A stretch of DNA of 64,000 nucleotides from Scatomonas sp963928055. Lineage in GTDB: Bacteria > Bacillota > Clostridia > Lachnospirales > Lachnospiraceae. The DNA lies in assembly GCA_963928055.1 (NCBI GenBank), contig CAWVDN010000004.1, positions 62,001-126,000 on the forward strand. The letters are read 5' to 3'. The notes under the pieces were generated by a model. That model saw only the letters and a list, made by a program, of their open reading frames with translations, was not told the DNA's origin and searched no databases. Each line of letters opens with the position of its first letter. Position 1 is the first letter of the stretch. This document shows, in pieces, positions 43,017-52,629 of this stretch. The position numbers and the translations under genes were made by a program.

Positions 43017-43432
43017 ACTGTCAACTCCTGCTCTGTAAGATAATAGGCCCATTCCGGGCATTCTCCGCTGTTCCCGGGAGAAACCACGATTTCAGAAGTC
43101 ATGGGGGAATCCGCTTCTTCGCTGTATTCTTCATATACTTCCTGAAAATACCGGATCAGTTCCCGCATTTCCTCCCGGGGGATCAAAAGGAAACTGCCGG
43201 CGACGATCAGCACCTCCAGAGAAATCCCCACAATACCGGTGATCATGCCGGTGAGGGCGCTGGAGCGCATGCGTCCGGAGCCTCTGGACAGAAGCGCCAG
43301 GATCACGGCCAGAGCCCCCACAAACAGGGACAGTCCCGCCGCGATCATCACAAGGGAGGCGATCCCCAGGATAAAAGAGGCGCCCGCCATGGCGCCGGAG
43401 CCGTATTCGTCCCGTTCTGTATAGGAATCCAT
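43013..43432 (-). CDS. Small two-helix membrane protein, unknown function
   Basis: A 139-residue protein with a charged N-terminus (MDSYTERDEYGSGAMAGASF), two hydrophobic helices (~17-47 and ~60-83, separated by a Gly/Arg/Ser hinge) and a soluble, acidic C-terminal tail (~87-139) that contains EEMRELIRYFQEVYEEYSEE. The helix pair resembles DUF4190-type proteins. It is translationally coupled with the DUF975 gene by a four-base overlap. I cannot assign a function. Confidence 0.78.
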   Translation of the reverse strand: MDSYTERDEYGSGAMAGASFILGIASLVMIAAGLSLFVGALAVILALLSRGSGRMRSSALTGMITGIVGISLEVLIVAGSFLLIPREEMRELIRYFQEVYEEYSEEADSPMTSEIVVSPGNSGECPEWAYYLTEQELTV

Positions 43433-43559
43433 GGAAAACTCCTTTCAAACATAAAACTTTAAGATGCAAAGCCGTCATACAGCATCATACATGATGCGGT
43501 TGACAAATTCAAGCCCTTTTGGTACCCCTCTCCTGGAAGCCTGAAAGGAGGAAGACCGT

Positions 43560-45701
43560 ATGGATATCATCAGAAAACTGGCGGAAGAGCTGAAGGTCAA
43601 GCCCTGGCAGACAGAGGCGGCGGTGCGGCTCATAGACGAGGGAAACACCATTCCTTTTATTGCCAGATACAGAAAAGAAGCCACGGGATCTTTGAACGAC
43701 GAGATCCTGAGAAAATTATATGAACGCCTGAATTACCTTCGGGGCCTGGAGGAGAGAAAGGAGCAGGTCCGCTCCGGCATTCAGGAACAGGGGAAATGGA
43801 CGGAAGAACTGGCAAAGGCCCTGGAAAAGGCGGAGACTCTGGTGGCGGTGGAGGATATCTACCGCCCCTACCGGCCCAAAAGACGGACCCGGGCTTCCAT
43901 TGCCAGAGAGAAGGGGCTGGAGCCGCTGGCTGCCAGGATCCTGCTCCAGAAGATGGGACGCCCTCTGGAAGAAGAGGCAAAAGCGTGGGTCTCCCGGGAA
44001 AAAGGAGTGGGCACGCCGGAGGAGGCCCTGGCCGGCGCCGGGGATATCCTGGCGGAGCAGATCTCGGATGAGGCCGCTTACCGGGCGGAGATCCGCCGCC
44101 GGACCCTTCGGGAAGGCCTGGTGGTTTCCTCGGCTAAGGATGAAAAAGCATCCTCTGTCTATGAGATGTATTACGATTTTCAGGAACCTGTGTCCAGGAT
44201 CGCCGGGCACCGGATCCTGGCTATCAACCGCGGGGAAAAAGAAAAATTCCTTACAGTAAAGATCCAGGCCCCGGAGGAGGAGATCCTCCGTTATCTGGAG
44301 AAAAGGATCCTGTCCGGGGACGATCCCTTCACCGCTCCTTTTCTGAAAGAGGTGATCCGGGACAGCTACCGCAGGCTGATCGCCCCGGCCATCGAGCGGG
44401 AGATCCGCGGGGAACTCACGGAGAGGGCCGAAGAGGGCGCCATCCAGGTGTTCGGGAAAAATCTCCAGCAGCTGCTGATGCAGCCGCCCATTGCCGGACA
44501 GGTGGTCCTGGGCTGGGATCCGGCCTTCCGTACCGGCTGCAAGCTGGCGGTGGTGGACTCCACGGGAAAAGTGCTGGATACAGCCGTGATCTATCCCACC
44601 GCCCCCACCAATGAGGGGAAGATCCGGGCGGCCAGGGAAACCCTAAAAAAGCTGATCCGCAGGTACCATGTGACCCTGATCTCTGTGGGAAACGGCACCG
44701 CTTCCCGGGAATCGGAGCAGGTGATCGTAGATCTGCTGAAGGAGATCCCGGAGCCGGTGCAGTACGTGATCACCAACGAGGCGGGAGCCTCCGTCTACTC
44801 CGCCAGCCAGCTGGCCACAGAGGAATTTCCCGAATTTGACGTGGGGCAGAGAAGCGCCGCCTCCATTGCCAGAAGAGTGCAGGACCCCCTGGCGGAACTG
44901 GTGAAGATCGATCCCAAAGCCATCGGCGTAGGACAGTATCAGCACGATATGGATCAGAAAAAGCTGGGGGACGCCCTCACCGGCGTGGTCGAGGACTGCG
45001 TTAACCGGGTGGGCGTGGATCTGAACACCGCCTCCGCCCCTCTCATGGAGTATATTTCCGGCATTACGAAAACCATCGCGAAGAATATCGTGGCGTACCG
45101 GGAAGAGCACGGAAGATTCCGGAACCGGAGGGAACTTCTGAAGGTTTCCAAACTGGGGCCGAAAGCTTTCGAGCAGTGCGCCGGCTTTATGCGGATCTCC
45201 GGAGGGGAGAATCCCCTGGACGCCACCAGCGTGCATCCGGAGACCTATGAGGCGGTGGAAAAACTGTTTCAGAAGCTGGGCATGAAAACAGAGCAGATCC
45301 TGGAGGGGACCGCCCTGTTTTACATCCCGGATCCCCAAAAGCTGGCCGGGGAACTGGGCATCGGTGAGGTGACCCTCAGGGATATTGTAGAGGAACTGAA
45401 AAAACCGGGAAGGGATCCCCGGGAAGATATGCCCAAACCGGTTCTCCGAAGCGATGTGCTGGACATCAAAGATCTGAAGGAGGGCATGATCCTGAAAGGG
45501 ACCGTGAGAAATGTCATTGACTTCGGAGCCTTTGTGGACATCGGCGTCCATCAGGACGGACTGGTGCATATCTCCAAGCTGACAGACAAAAAATTTGTGA
45601 AGCATCCCCTGGAAGTGGTCAGCGTCGGGGATATCGTGGAGGTGAAGGTCCTCAGCGTGGATCCGGCAAAGAAGCGGATCTCCCTGTCCATGATCCTTTA
45701 A
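43560..45701 (+). CDS. tex: Tex family RNA-binding transcription accessory protein
   Basis: A 713-residue Tex/YdcI-like protein. Order: an N-terminal helical region with SLNDEILRKLYERLNYLRGLE, a YqgF-like RNase H fold domain (LGWDPAFRTGCKLAVVD; TLISVGNGTASRESEQ), a helix-hairpin-helix pair (YISGITKTIAKNIVAYREEHG, LLKVSKLGPKAFEQCAGF) and a C-terminal S1 domain (LKEGMILKGTVRNVIDFGAFVDIG to SLSMIL). Tex binds nucleic acids and influences transcription and decay of RNA. The start ATG 43560 follows AAAGGAGG. It lies in a tail-to-tail arrangement with the NUDIX gene. Confidence 0.96.
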   Translation: MDIIRKLAEELKVKPWQTEAAVRLIDEGNTIPFIARYRKEATGSLNDEILRKLYERLNYLRGLEERKEQVRSGIQEQGKWTEELAKALEKAETLVAVEDIYRPYRPKRRTRASIAREKGLEPLAARILLQKMGRPLEEEAKAWVSREKGVGTPEEALAGAGDILAEQISDEAAYRAEIRRRTLREGLVVSSAKDEKASSVYEMYYDFQEPVSRIAGHRILAINRGEKEKFLTVKIQAPEEEILRYLEKRILSGDDPFTAPFLKEVIRDSYRRLIAPAIEREIRGELTERAEEGAIQVFGKNLQQLLMQPPIAGQVVLGWDPAFRTGCKLAVVDSTGKVLDTAVIYPTAPTNEGKIRAARETLKKLIRRYHVTLISVGNGTASRESEQVIVDLLKEIPEPVQYVITNEAGASVYSASQLATEEFPEFDVGQRSAASIARRVQDPLAELVKIDPKAIGVGQYQHDMDQKKLGDALTGVVEDCVNRVGVDLNTASAPLMEYISGITKTIAKNIVAYREEHGRFRNRRELLKVSKLGPKAFEQCAGFMRISGGENPLDATSVHPETYEAVEKLFQKLGMKTEQILEGTALFYIPDPQKLAGELGIGEVTLRDIVEELKKPGRDPREDMPKPVLRSDVLDIKDLKEGMILKGTVRNVIDFGAFVDIGVHQDGLVHISKLTDKKFVKHPLEVVSVGDIVEVKVLSVDPAKKRISLSMIL

Positions 45702-45730
45702 AAAAGAAGTTCTTTTCTGTTTTCGGAAAT

Positions 45731-45797
45731 AGCGGGAGCCGCTGCTCCACCGATGATCTTTCATCTGTTTCGCAGCGGCTCCCGCTTGTGTGTTTTT
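45731..45797. terminator. Long-stem bidirectional terminator between tex and NUDIX genes
   Basis: A 15-bp GC-rich stem, AGCGGGAGCCGCTGC (45731-45745) with GCAGCGGCTCCCGCT (45772-45786), is followed by TGTGTGTTTTTC on the plus strand. Confidence 0.88.
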
Positions 45798-45801
45798 CTT
45801 G

Positions 45802-46410
45802 TTATTCCCCCAGAAATCCGAAAGGCCGCTCATCGCTGAGAAAATGCATGAGCTGGTAGGAACAGATAATGGCCACATGTTCTTCCCGAAGGATGCGCCG
45901 GACCTCTTCCCGGTCCGCCAGGACCACTTCGATCTCTTCGTTTTCCTCCATATATTTCTGGCTGATCTCTCCGGAGGCATAGCCGAACACCGTGGCGCAG
46001 GATTCGTCGGTCATGCCGATGGTGGTAAATCCCGGTTTTTCAAACATGGGATCCGCCTGGATCGGGGAGAAGGTAAGGCCTGTCTCCTCGTGGAGTTCCC
46101 GGATGGCGGCCTGATGATAATCCTCCCCCGGCTCCACCAGCCCTGCAGGCAGCTCATAAATGTAGCCGTCGATGGGATAGCGGTACTGCCGGATCAGGAC
46201 GACCCGGTCGCGGTTTTCCCCGTACAGGCTGTAGATCACCACTCCGTCCGGGGTGTTCTGATGGGTCTTCAGCTTCAGGTTTTCAATGTGTTTTGCCCGG
46301 GAGGCCACGTAATACCGGGTGGGCCTGCCTTTTTTATTTTTCCCCTGCACCTGATACAGGTTTACAAAGGGATTCTCTGTCAACTGTTCTACTTCGCAGA
46401 TCTGCGCCAT
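45802..46410 (-). CDS. NUDIX hydrolase (ADP-ribose pyrophosphatase type)
   Basis: A 202-residue NUDIX enzyme. The box GLVEPGEDYHQAAIRELHEETGL fits GX5EX7REUXEEXGU exactly, so it is catalytically competent. The upstream VVLIRQYRYPIDGYIYELPAG is typical of ADP-ribose and nucleoside-diphosphate-sugar pyrophosphatases (NudF/YqkG-like). A C-terminal extension ends in FLSDERPFGFLGE. The true substrate cannot be assigned. It is a leftward gene starting 26 bases after the ribU stop, so the riboswitch may partly control it. Confidence 0.9.
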   Translation of the reverse strand: MAQICEVEQLTENPFVNLYQVQGKNKKGRPTRYYVASRAKHIENLKLKTHQNTPDGVVIYSLYGENRDRVVLIRQYRYPIDGYIYELPAGLVEPGEDYHQAAIRELHEETGLTFSPIQADPMFEKPGFTTIGMTDESCATVFGYASGEISQKYMEENEEIEVVLADREEVRRILREEHVAIICSYQLMHFLSDERPFGFLGE

Positions 46411-46436
46411 GTGTTTTTCACTTCCTGATATAAGAT

Positions 46437-47075
46437 TTAGCCCCGGCTTTTCAGCAGACGGCTGATATGCTTATATAATAGCAGAGTAATGACAGAAACT
46501 GCAATACCTTTCAGCAGATTAAAGGGGGCTACGATCAGCAGGCAGAATTTCAGCAGGCTGTCCACTGCGGGGATAATGGCCTGTCCCATGCCTACAAAGG
46601 CGGAGATATCCATGTGGAAAGCGGCCCCGTAAGCCGGAAGCATTAAGTAGGCGTTGATAAAGACCCCTGCGGCGGCCATGATCACGGTACCGACAGTCAT
46701 GCCGGCCAGAGCGGTTTTTCTGGTTTTATGGCGCTTGTAGATGATCCCGGCAGGGATCACCAGGGAACAGCCGATGAGCAGATTGGCCAGCTCGCCCACA
46801 AACATGGTATCCGTTCCGTTGATCACCAGGTTCAGCAGGATCTTGATGAGTTCGATCAGTCCGCCTGCCAGAGGGCCCATGGCGAAGCTGCCGATGAGCA
46901 CGGGAACCTCGCTGAAATCCAGCTTGTAAAAGCTGGGGGCGAAGGGCAGAGGAAAATCGAAGAGCATCAGAACCACCGCCACGGCGGAAAGCATGCCGAT
47001 CTGGATCAGAGTTCTGGTGCGGGTGGCCTGGCCTGCGGCGGCCTTTCGGGTTTTCAGTGCGATGTTGTTGTCCAT
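46437..47075 (-). CDS. ribU: Riboflavin ECF transporter S component RibU
   Basis: A 212-residue substrate-capture membrane protein with six hydrophobic segments. Landmarks are VLMLFDFPLPFAPSFYKLDFSEVPVLIG, a near-invariant RibU motif, LAGGLIELIKILLNLVING and PFNLLKGIAVSVI. It binds riboflavin (or FMN) and works with the shared EcfAA'T module, which is not in the window. An FMN riboswitch with a terminator directly precedes it. The start ATG 47075 has AAAGAGGGAG upstream. Confidence 0.94.
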   Translation of the reverse strand: MDNNIALKTRKAAAGQATRTRTLIQIGMLSAVAVVLMLFDFPLPFAPSFYKLDFSEVPVLIGSFAMGPLAGGLIELIKILLNLVINGTDTMFVGELANLLIGCSLVIPAGIIYKRHKTRKTALAGMTVGTVIMAAAGVFINAYLMLPAYGAAFHMDISAFVGMGQAIIPAVDSLLKFCLLIVAPFNLLKGIAVSVITLLLYKHISRLLKSRG

Positions 47076-47156
47076 AATTCTCCCTCTTTCCGAAGATCTT
47101 AAGCTTGTGTGTGGGACGAATGATGGCGCGCGGCGGGACCTTTTCCGGAGGACCTG

Positions 47157-47193
47157 AAAAAGTCCCGAAGGACAGAGACCTCGGGACTTTTTG
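47157..47193 (-). terminator. Expression-platform terminator of the FMN riboswitch
   Basis: On the minus strand AAAAAGTCCCGA pairs with TCGGGACTTTTT, a 12-bp stem ending in a T-run, located between the aptamer and ribU. It would form when FMN is bound. Confidence 0.88.
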
Positions 47194-47212
47194 CGCGCGA
47201 AATGACAATTCG

Positions 47213-47336
47213 TTCTTCTTCCATCCAGACTGTAACTGTTGGTACCGGAGTCTCACCGGTTCAGCCGCTGCCATGGCAGCGGGTCGCGGACTATACCGCC
47301 AGTGGGGAATTGCACCCCGCCCTGAAGATCTTCTTT
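47213..47336 (-). ncRNA. FMN riboswitch (RFN element) upstream of ribU
   Basis: Read on the minus strand the RFN core is clear: CTTCAGGGCGGGGTGCAATT, then CCCCACTGGCGGTATAGTCC, GCGACCCGCTGCCATGGCAG, CGGCTGAACCGGTGAGACTC, CGGTACCAACAGTTACAGTC and TGGATGGAAGAAGAACGA. These match the conserved GGGGTGCAAUUCCCCAC, CCGGUGAGA and GUCUGGAUG segments of the family. It senses FMN and, with the downstream terminator, turns off ribU when flavin is plentiful. Confidence 0.95.
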
Positions 47337-47360
47337 TCTGTTATTTTTTTTACAATCCTT

Positions 47361-47389
47361 ATTATAGACGCATAAGCGCCGGAATGCAA
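47361..47389 (-). promoter_or_regulatory. Promoter of the FMN riboswitch-ribU transcript
   Basis: On the minus strand TTGCAT (47384-47389), a 17-base spacer and TATAAT (47361-47366), about 25 bases before the aptamer begins. Confidence 0.8.
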
Positions 47390-47411
47390 GAAATAATTTA
47401 CATCTCTTCGG

Positions 47412-48806
47412 TTACGCGTGGGGAATATCTGTAAATTCGCTGATCTCCCGGCTGATGGTACACAGATCTTCCAGAGAAAGATCCGCCAGCCTGGCATGTC
47501 CTGTGATCCTGGCAAAGGTTTTCAGCTCCGCCAGAGAGGTGTTCAGGAAATTCGCCACCCGTCTGGCGGCTGGTTCGATCTTCAGCCTTGCCCGGAGATC
47601 CGGATCCTGGGTGGCGATGCCCATGGGGCACATGCCGGAGCCGCAGATCCGGTACTGCTGGCAGCCCAGAGCCATCAGGGGCGCCGTGGCCACAGCCACC
47701 GCGTCCGCGCCCATGGCGATAGCCTTGGCAAAGTCAGAGGATACCCGCAGGCCTCCGGTGATGATGAGGCTGACGTCCGAGCCGATGCTGTCCAGATATT
47801 TTCTGGCCCGGTGCAGGGCGTAGATCGTAGGAACGCTGGAGGAATCCCGCAGGAATCTGGGAGAGGAGCCGGTAGCTCCGCCTCTTCCGTCCACAGTGAT
47901 AAAATCCGGTTCTCCATACACGCAGAAAGCAAGATCCCGTTCGATGTGGCCGGCAGCGATCTTTACGCCTACCGGGCGGCCGCCGGAGGCCATTTTCAGC
48001 TGACGGATCAGCGTTTTCAGGTCTTCCTTTGTCTCGATCCCGGGAAAGCGGGAAGGGGCGGTAATGTCCTGGCCCATGGGCCTGTTCCGCAGACGGCTGA
48101 TCTCGGGGGTTACCTTTTCCGCCGGCAGGTGTCCGCCCATACCGGGCTTGGTGCCCTGGCCGATCTTGATCTCAATGGCGTCGGCGTTCCGGAGATTTTC
48201 CGGGGTGACGCTGTAAAGATTTCCCACGTATTCAAAAATGTATTTGTCCGCCGCCTCCATCTCTTCCGGAAGAATGCCGCCTTCCCCGGAACACATGGCG
48301 CTGCCTGCCATGGCGCTGCCCTTTGCCAGAGCGATCTTGGCTTCCCGGGACAGCGCGCCAAAAGACATGTGGGAAATATAGACGGGATGATCCAGCACCA
48401 GCGGCTTCTCTGCCCGGGGGCCGATGACCGTCCGGGTGTCCACCTCCGCGTGTTCGTCCAGGGGCATGGGATCCAGCTGCGCTCCCAGGATCAGGATGTC
48501 GTCCCAGCCGGGCATGGGGAGCCGGGTTCCCATAGCGGCGGACAGAGTTCTGCCGGAAACCGCCATTTCCTGGATCTCCGCCATCATGCGGCAGCTTTCA
48601 TCCTTTCGCAGGTACTCTTTCTGGTATTCCAGAGACATCTCCTCCGGCTCCGATTCCGGAAGGGGCCGCTCCGCTGCTTCTTCCCAGAGGGAAAAGGCGG
48701 AAGCGGGCTGGTGGCAGACCGGACATTCCGAAAGTTCCCGGAAAGGGCGGCCCTCTTTTTCTTCGTCGTAGATAAAACCGCATACATTACATCTGTATTT
48801 TGCCAT
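47412..48806 (-). CDS. Rubredoxin domain-glutamate synthase-like FMN protein
   Basis: A 464-residue fusion. Residues ~1-45 form a rubredoxin-like iron site (YRCNVCGFIYDEE and ECPVCHQPASAF, two CxxC pairs). Residues ~90-464 are the FMN-binding barrel of the glutamate synthase large chain (SHMSFGALSREAKIALAKGSAM, KIGQGTKPGMGGHLP, RGGATGSSPRFLRD, GADAVAVATAPLMALGC). Cys-rich CRICGSGMCPMGIATQDP may bind a Fe-S cluster. It lacks the glutaminase domain of true GltB, so it is likely an oxidoreductase of the GltB2 type with unknown partner. A minus-strand extended -10 sequence (TGCTATAAT, 48839-48847) is its probable promoter. Confidence 0.9.
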   Translation of the reverse strand: MAKYRCNVCGFIYDEEKEGRPFRELSECPVCHQPASAFSLWEEAAERPLPESEPEEMSLEYQKEYLRKDESCRMMAEIQEMAVSGRTLSAAMGTRLPMPGWDDILILGAQLDPMPLDEHAEVDTRTVIGPRAEKPLVLDHPVYISHMSFGALSREAKIALAKGSAMAGSAMCSGEGGILPEEMEAADKYIFEYVGNLYSVTPENLRNADAIEIKIGQGTKPGMGGHLPAEKVTPEISRLRNRPMGQDITAPSRFPGIETKEDLKTLIRQLKMASGGRPVGVKIAAGHIERDLAFCVYGEPDFITVDGRGGATGSSPRFLRDSSSVPTIYALHRARKYLDSIGSDVSLIITGGLRVSSDFAKAIAMGADAVAVATAPLMALGCQQYRICGSGMCPMGIATQDPDLRARLKIEPAARRVANFLNTSLAELKTFARITGHARLADLSLEDLCTISREISEFTDIPHA

Positions 48807-48894
48807 AGAAAAACCCTCCCATATGGTATGTTGGATATATTATAGCATATTGTTCCCGCCAGGCGGCTGAAAAGCGTCAGCGATACCGGATTTT

Positions 48895-50641
48895 TTAATC
48901 CGGGAAGCTGTCCTTCAGGCACAGGGCGCCGTATCCCAGCCGGGGATCAGGCCATGTTTCATAGCCGGGCAGCTGCCGGGCCCCCCGCCGGAGATAGGCT
49001 TTTACTTTTTCCCCGTAGAGAAAGGGATCGTTTCCGCGGAGGATCCCCCACTCCATCAGAAGAGCGGCGGAGCCGGTGACGAACGGGACGGCAAAGGAAG
49101 TGCCGCTGAAAAGCCCGTATCCGCCTCCGGGCCGGGGCGCCTGGATCTCTACGCCGGGAGCCGCCAGATCCGGCTTGACGGCTTCGCTGACGGCGGTAAA
49201 TCCCCTGCCTGAAAAGGGGGCGTAAGACTGCAGACGGGAGTTGTAGGCGGCCACGGAGACGGCCTTTCCCGCCGCGGAGGGGATGGTGAGCGTGGTGTCC
49301 GGGGCAGGAAGAAAAAACGCCGCGGAGGCTTCGGAACCCCCCGGCAGCCACATGTGAAAGCGGCCGTCCAGGATCTTTCCGGGGATCATCCGCAGGGTCC
49401 AGGCGCCGCTGTCTATGTAATCCCGTTCCGCCGGGGGAAGAAGATCCAGATAGATCTCCTGCAGCAGAGAAAAAGGTCCGGGCATGCCGCAGTAGGCCAG
49501 GATCTCGGTATTCCCCAGCCGCAGGCGCACAGGCCCCGGAAGGGGAGGGATGGAAACGGCGGAGCCGTCCGGATGGATCAGCAGCAGGTCCGCCGTATCC
49601 GTGTACTGCTTCCAGAGCTGAAGATCGGTGCCCCGGGTGTAGGAGCCTACGGAAAATTCCGTGTCCAGGGGCTGCCCCGGGGTCAGCCTTCCCGCCCGGT
49701 GGGTCTTTCCCTCTCCCTCGTTACCGGTGCCGATGCAGATCACATTCCGTCCCAGGCCGGAAACCGTATCGATGTAGGTTTCCAGCAGAGAGTCCCCGCT
49801 GTGGGAGCCGTAGTTGTTGCCGAAACTGAGGTTGACGGCGGCAGGGATCTGCAGTTCCATGGAAAGCCGGACGATGTAATCCAGGGCCTGCATCAGCTGT
49901 GTGGTCCGGGGGAAAGCCTCCCGGTTCCGGATCCCCCAGTTTTACCACTGCCAGAGAGGCTTCCGGAGCTGTGCCTTTCAGGATCCCTCCGCTGGCCTGG
50001 CCGTTTCCAGCCGCGATGCCGAGGACGGCGGTGCCATGGCCGCTGGTATCTCTGCTGGGGAGCCGCTCCAGGGGGAAGCCGGAGGCCAGCGCTTCGTTGA
50101 TCTCTTCCTGTGTATAGAGGGTCCCCAGCCGATACCCCTCCGGAGGAGGGCCGTCCGGTATGGTCTGATCCCACAGCCGGAGGATGCGGGTGGTGCCGTC
50201 GGGATTGCGGAAGTCCGGATGGGTATAGTCGACGCCGGAGTCGATGCAGGCGGCCAGGACGCCCCGGCCGGACAGCCCCTGGCTGCCGGTAAGGGAGCCT
50301 TTCTGGACCGGATCGATGCAGGAGGCGGCTCTCCCCTCCGCCGCGGACAGGAAAAGGCTTTTGGGCTTTTCCATGTAGGTGATCTGGGGCAGCAGGCTGA
50401 CGGCTTCCACCGCGCTTTCCGGAAGCCGGAGGATGGCGTAATTTCCCAGAAGGACCGTATATTCCGCGCCGGTGCCGGCCAGGAAGGAGGGATCCCCCTG
50501 GTAGCGGATCACCACTTCAAAACTCCGGTCCCGAAAATCATAGCCTACCGGCAGCTGCAGGGAGCGCAGCCGTTCCTCCGGGGTGGCGTACAGCGCCAGG
50601 TTCAGCAGAGTGTCTATTTTCTGGTTTTCCAGGGATTCCAC
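48895..50641 (-). CDS. S8 family subtilisin-like protease (Csp-type), one frameshift
   Basis: Repaired, a protein of about 581 residues with prodomain (~1-90), catalytic domain and a jellyroll insert, similar to Csp proteases of spore-forming Clostridia. The triad is complete: Asp in AACIDSGVDYTHPDF, His in TSGHGTAVLGIAAG and Ser in FSGTSFAVPFVTG. Csp proteases activate the spore cortex hydrolase SleC or act as germinant receptors, so a role in germination or general proteolysis is possible. It has no signal peptide. It starts at GTG 50641, with a poorly spaced ribosome site. The frame breaks at the C run (plus-strand G run 49908-49912), where one base appears extra (GGFP-RTTQLMQAL). Confidence 0.86.
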
Positions 50642-50687
50642 CTCTTTTCGGTGCTTACTGAAAATTTATTCCCTTTTCCGGATCTTA

Positions 50688-50696
50688 TGCTATAAT
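50688..50696 (+). promoter_or_regulatory. Extended -10 promoter of hisC
   Basis: TGC TATAAT (50688-50696), a consensus -10 box with the TGn extension, located 37 bases before the start codon. No good -35 box is seen. Confidence 0.6.
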
Positions 50697-50732
50697 GGAA
50701 AAGCATACTACGGAAAGATGAGGATGAGAAAA

Positions 50733-51797
50733 ATGCGAGACTGGAGAGACGGAATCAGGCGGGTGACTCCTTATGTCCCCGGAGAACAGCCGGGAGAGGC
50801 GCGGATGATCAAACTGAATACCAACGAGAATCCCTATCCTCCCGCCCCGGGCGTGGAACGGGCTTTAAGGGCGGTCAAAGGAGAGGATCTCCGGCTTTAT
50901 CCGGATCCTGAAGCCGGGATCCTGGTGAAGGCCCTGGCGGAAAATTACGGGGTAAAACCCTCCCAGGTATTTGTGGGCGTGGGGTCTGACGATGTGCTGG
51001 CCATGGCGTTTCTCACATTTTTCAATTCGGAGGAGCCCATCCTTTTCCCGGATATCACCTACTCCTTCTACGACGTGTGGGCGGAACTGTTCCGCATTCC
51101 TTACTGCCGGATCCCTCTGGATCCGCAGTTTCGGATCCGCCCGGAGGATTACCGGAGAAACAACGGAGGCATCGTGTTTCCCAATCCCAACGCTCCCACC
51201 GGGGAGGAACTTTCCCGGGAAGCGGTGCGGGAGATCCTGGAGAGCAACCGGAATTCGGTGGTGATCGTGGATGAGGCTTACGTGGATTTCGGGGCGGCTT
51301 CGGCGCTGCCTCTGCTGGAAGAATACGACAATCTGCTGGTGGTCCAGACCTTTTCCAAATCCAGGGCCCTGGCGGGCATGCGCATCGGCTACTGTTTCGG
51401 CAGCGAGGAGCTGATCGCCTGCCTCAACGATGTAAAATATTCCTTTAATTCCTATACCATGGACCGGACGGCCCTGCTCCTGGGGGTGGAGTCGGTAAAG
51501 GACAGGGAATATTTCCGGCAGACCACAGCCAGGATCGTGGAGACCCGGGAGTGGTCCAAGGAGCAGCTGCGGCGTCTGGGCTTCCGGTTCGGGGATTCCA
51601 GGGCGAATTTTATCTTTGCCTCCCATGAAAAAGTGCCGGCCCGGGAAATCTATCAGGCATTGCGGGAACAGCATATCTACGTGCGCTATTTTGACAAGCC
51701 CAGGATCGACAACTACCTGCGGATCACCGTGGGCACCAGGGAGGAGATGGAGGAACTTTTCCGTTTTCTGGAGGCATGGCTGAAGGAGAGGGCGTGA
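50733..51797 (+). CDS. hisC: Histidinol-phosphate aminotransferase
   Basis: A 354-residue class I/II PLP aminotransferase. IKLNTNENPYPPAPGV is the HisC N-terminal motif, GVGSDDVLAMAF and FPNPNAPTGEEL are typical, FSKSRALAGMRIGYCFG holds the PLP Lys, and YLRITVGTREEM gives the phosphate-binding Arg region. It makes histidinol phosphate in histidine synthesis. Similar enzymes in cobalamin synthesis (CobD) are an alternative, but no cobalamin genes are near, and hisA lies further along (61170). ATG 50733 has AGGA eight bases upstream; earlier ATGs at 50718 and 50724 are less well placed. Confidence 0.88.
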   Translation: MRDWRDGIRRVTPYVPGEQPGEARMIKLNTNENPYPPAPGVERALRAVKGEDLRLYPDPEAGILVKALAENYGVKPSQVFVGVGSDDVLAMAFLTFFNSEEPILFPDITYSFYDVWAELFRIPYCRIPLDPQFRIRPEDYRRNNGGIVFPNPNAPTGEELSREAVREILESNRNSVVIVDEAYVDFGAASALPLLEEYDNLLVVQTFSKSRALAGMRIGYCFGSEELIACLNDVKYSFNSYTMDRTALLLGVESVKDREYFRQTTARIVETREWSKEQLRRLGFRFGDSRANFIFASHEKVPAREIYQALREQHIYVRYFDKPRIDNYLRITVGTREEMEELFRFLEAWLKERA

Positions 51798-51865
51798 AGT
51801 CTTTTGAATAGAGGCCTTCCCATCCCGCATATAATAAACAGGAAGAGGTATGGGAGACAGGTGGA

Positions 51866-52612
51866 ATGAAAAAGCATACCCTGGGAGTGTTCCTGTTCGG
51901 CCTGGCTACGGTGATCTCCATGACCTTGCTGTACGGGGCGGATCTGGGAAGAAACTGGCTGGAGGTCAGCGGAAGCGCGGCGAAGGAATACCGGATTCCC
52001 ATACGCGGAGCGCAGTCGGAGGATCTGCGGGCGGCGCTGACCTTTAACGGTTCCGGTCCGGAGGACAGGAGCGCGGAGATCCTGGAGACCCTGGAGGAAA
52101 AGAGGCTGAAGGCAGCCTTTTTCGTCACGGTGGAATGGGCCGGGTCCCACCCCCGGGAACTGGAACGGATCCGGACCTCCGGACAGGAGCTGGGGCTTCT
52201 GGGAGACGGAGAAAACAGCGAAGAGGAAGTCCTGGCCGCCAGGGAGGAGCTGGAGCGGCTGGCAGGACAGGAAGTGCGGATGTTCCGCCCCCGGCAGGAG
52301 GACTGCGGAAGCCGGATCTTCCGCGCCGCGGAAGACGCGGGCATGCGGGTCCTGGGATGGGGCCTGGACAGCCTGGACTGGAAAGAGTACGGGAAAGAGG
52401 AGCTGATCCGGAGGATCGAGGGAAATCTGGAAACAGGGGACATCATCCTGTGCCGCACAGAACCCTCCGCCACGGCGGAGGCGCTCGGAGAACTGACGGA
52501 GACGCTGGATGCCGGGGGCTGGAAGCTGCTGCCGCTGTCAGAACTTCTGGGATCGGACCAGGGGTATACAGACCGGCAGGGGATCTGGCATCCGGACAGA
52601 TTACATAGCTGA
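51866..52612 (+). CDS. Polysaccharide deacetylase-like protein with lost metal site
   Basis: A 248-residue protein with a signal anchor (~1-24: KKHTLGVFLFGLATVISMTLL) and a NodB-type deacetylase fold (~50-235: ALTFNGSGPEDRSAEILETL, LKAAFFVTVEWAGSHPRELER, VLGWGLDSLDW, GDIILC). The normal motif 1 TFDDGP reads TFNGSGP, motif 2 (HxxxH, from GHEIGNHTxSH) reads GQELGLLGDGE, and motif 3 RPPYG reads RPRQED. All three metal-binding residues are therefore gone, so it is probably a non-catalytic pseudoenzyme or a binding protein. The frame itself is intact, which argues for retained function. It sits between hisC and a NYN gene. Confidence 0.84.
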   Translation: MKKHTLGVFLFGLATVISMTLLYGADLGRNWLEVSGSAAKEYRIPIRGAQSEDLRAALTFNGSGPEDRSAEILETLEEKRLKAAFFVTVEWAGSHPRELERIRTSGQELGLLGDGENSEEEVLAAREELERLAGQEVRMFRPRQEDCGSRIFRAAEDAGMRVLGWGLDSLDWKEYGKEELIRRIEGNLETGDIILCRTEPSATAEALGELTETLDAGGWKLLPLSELLGSDQGYTDRQGIWHPDRLHS

Positions 52613-52629
52613 AAGAAAGGGGAAATACA

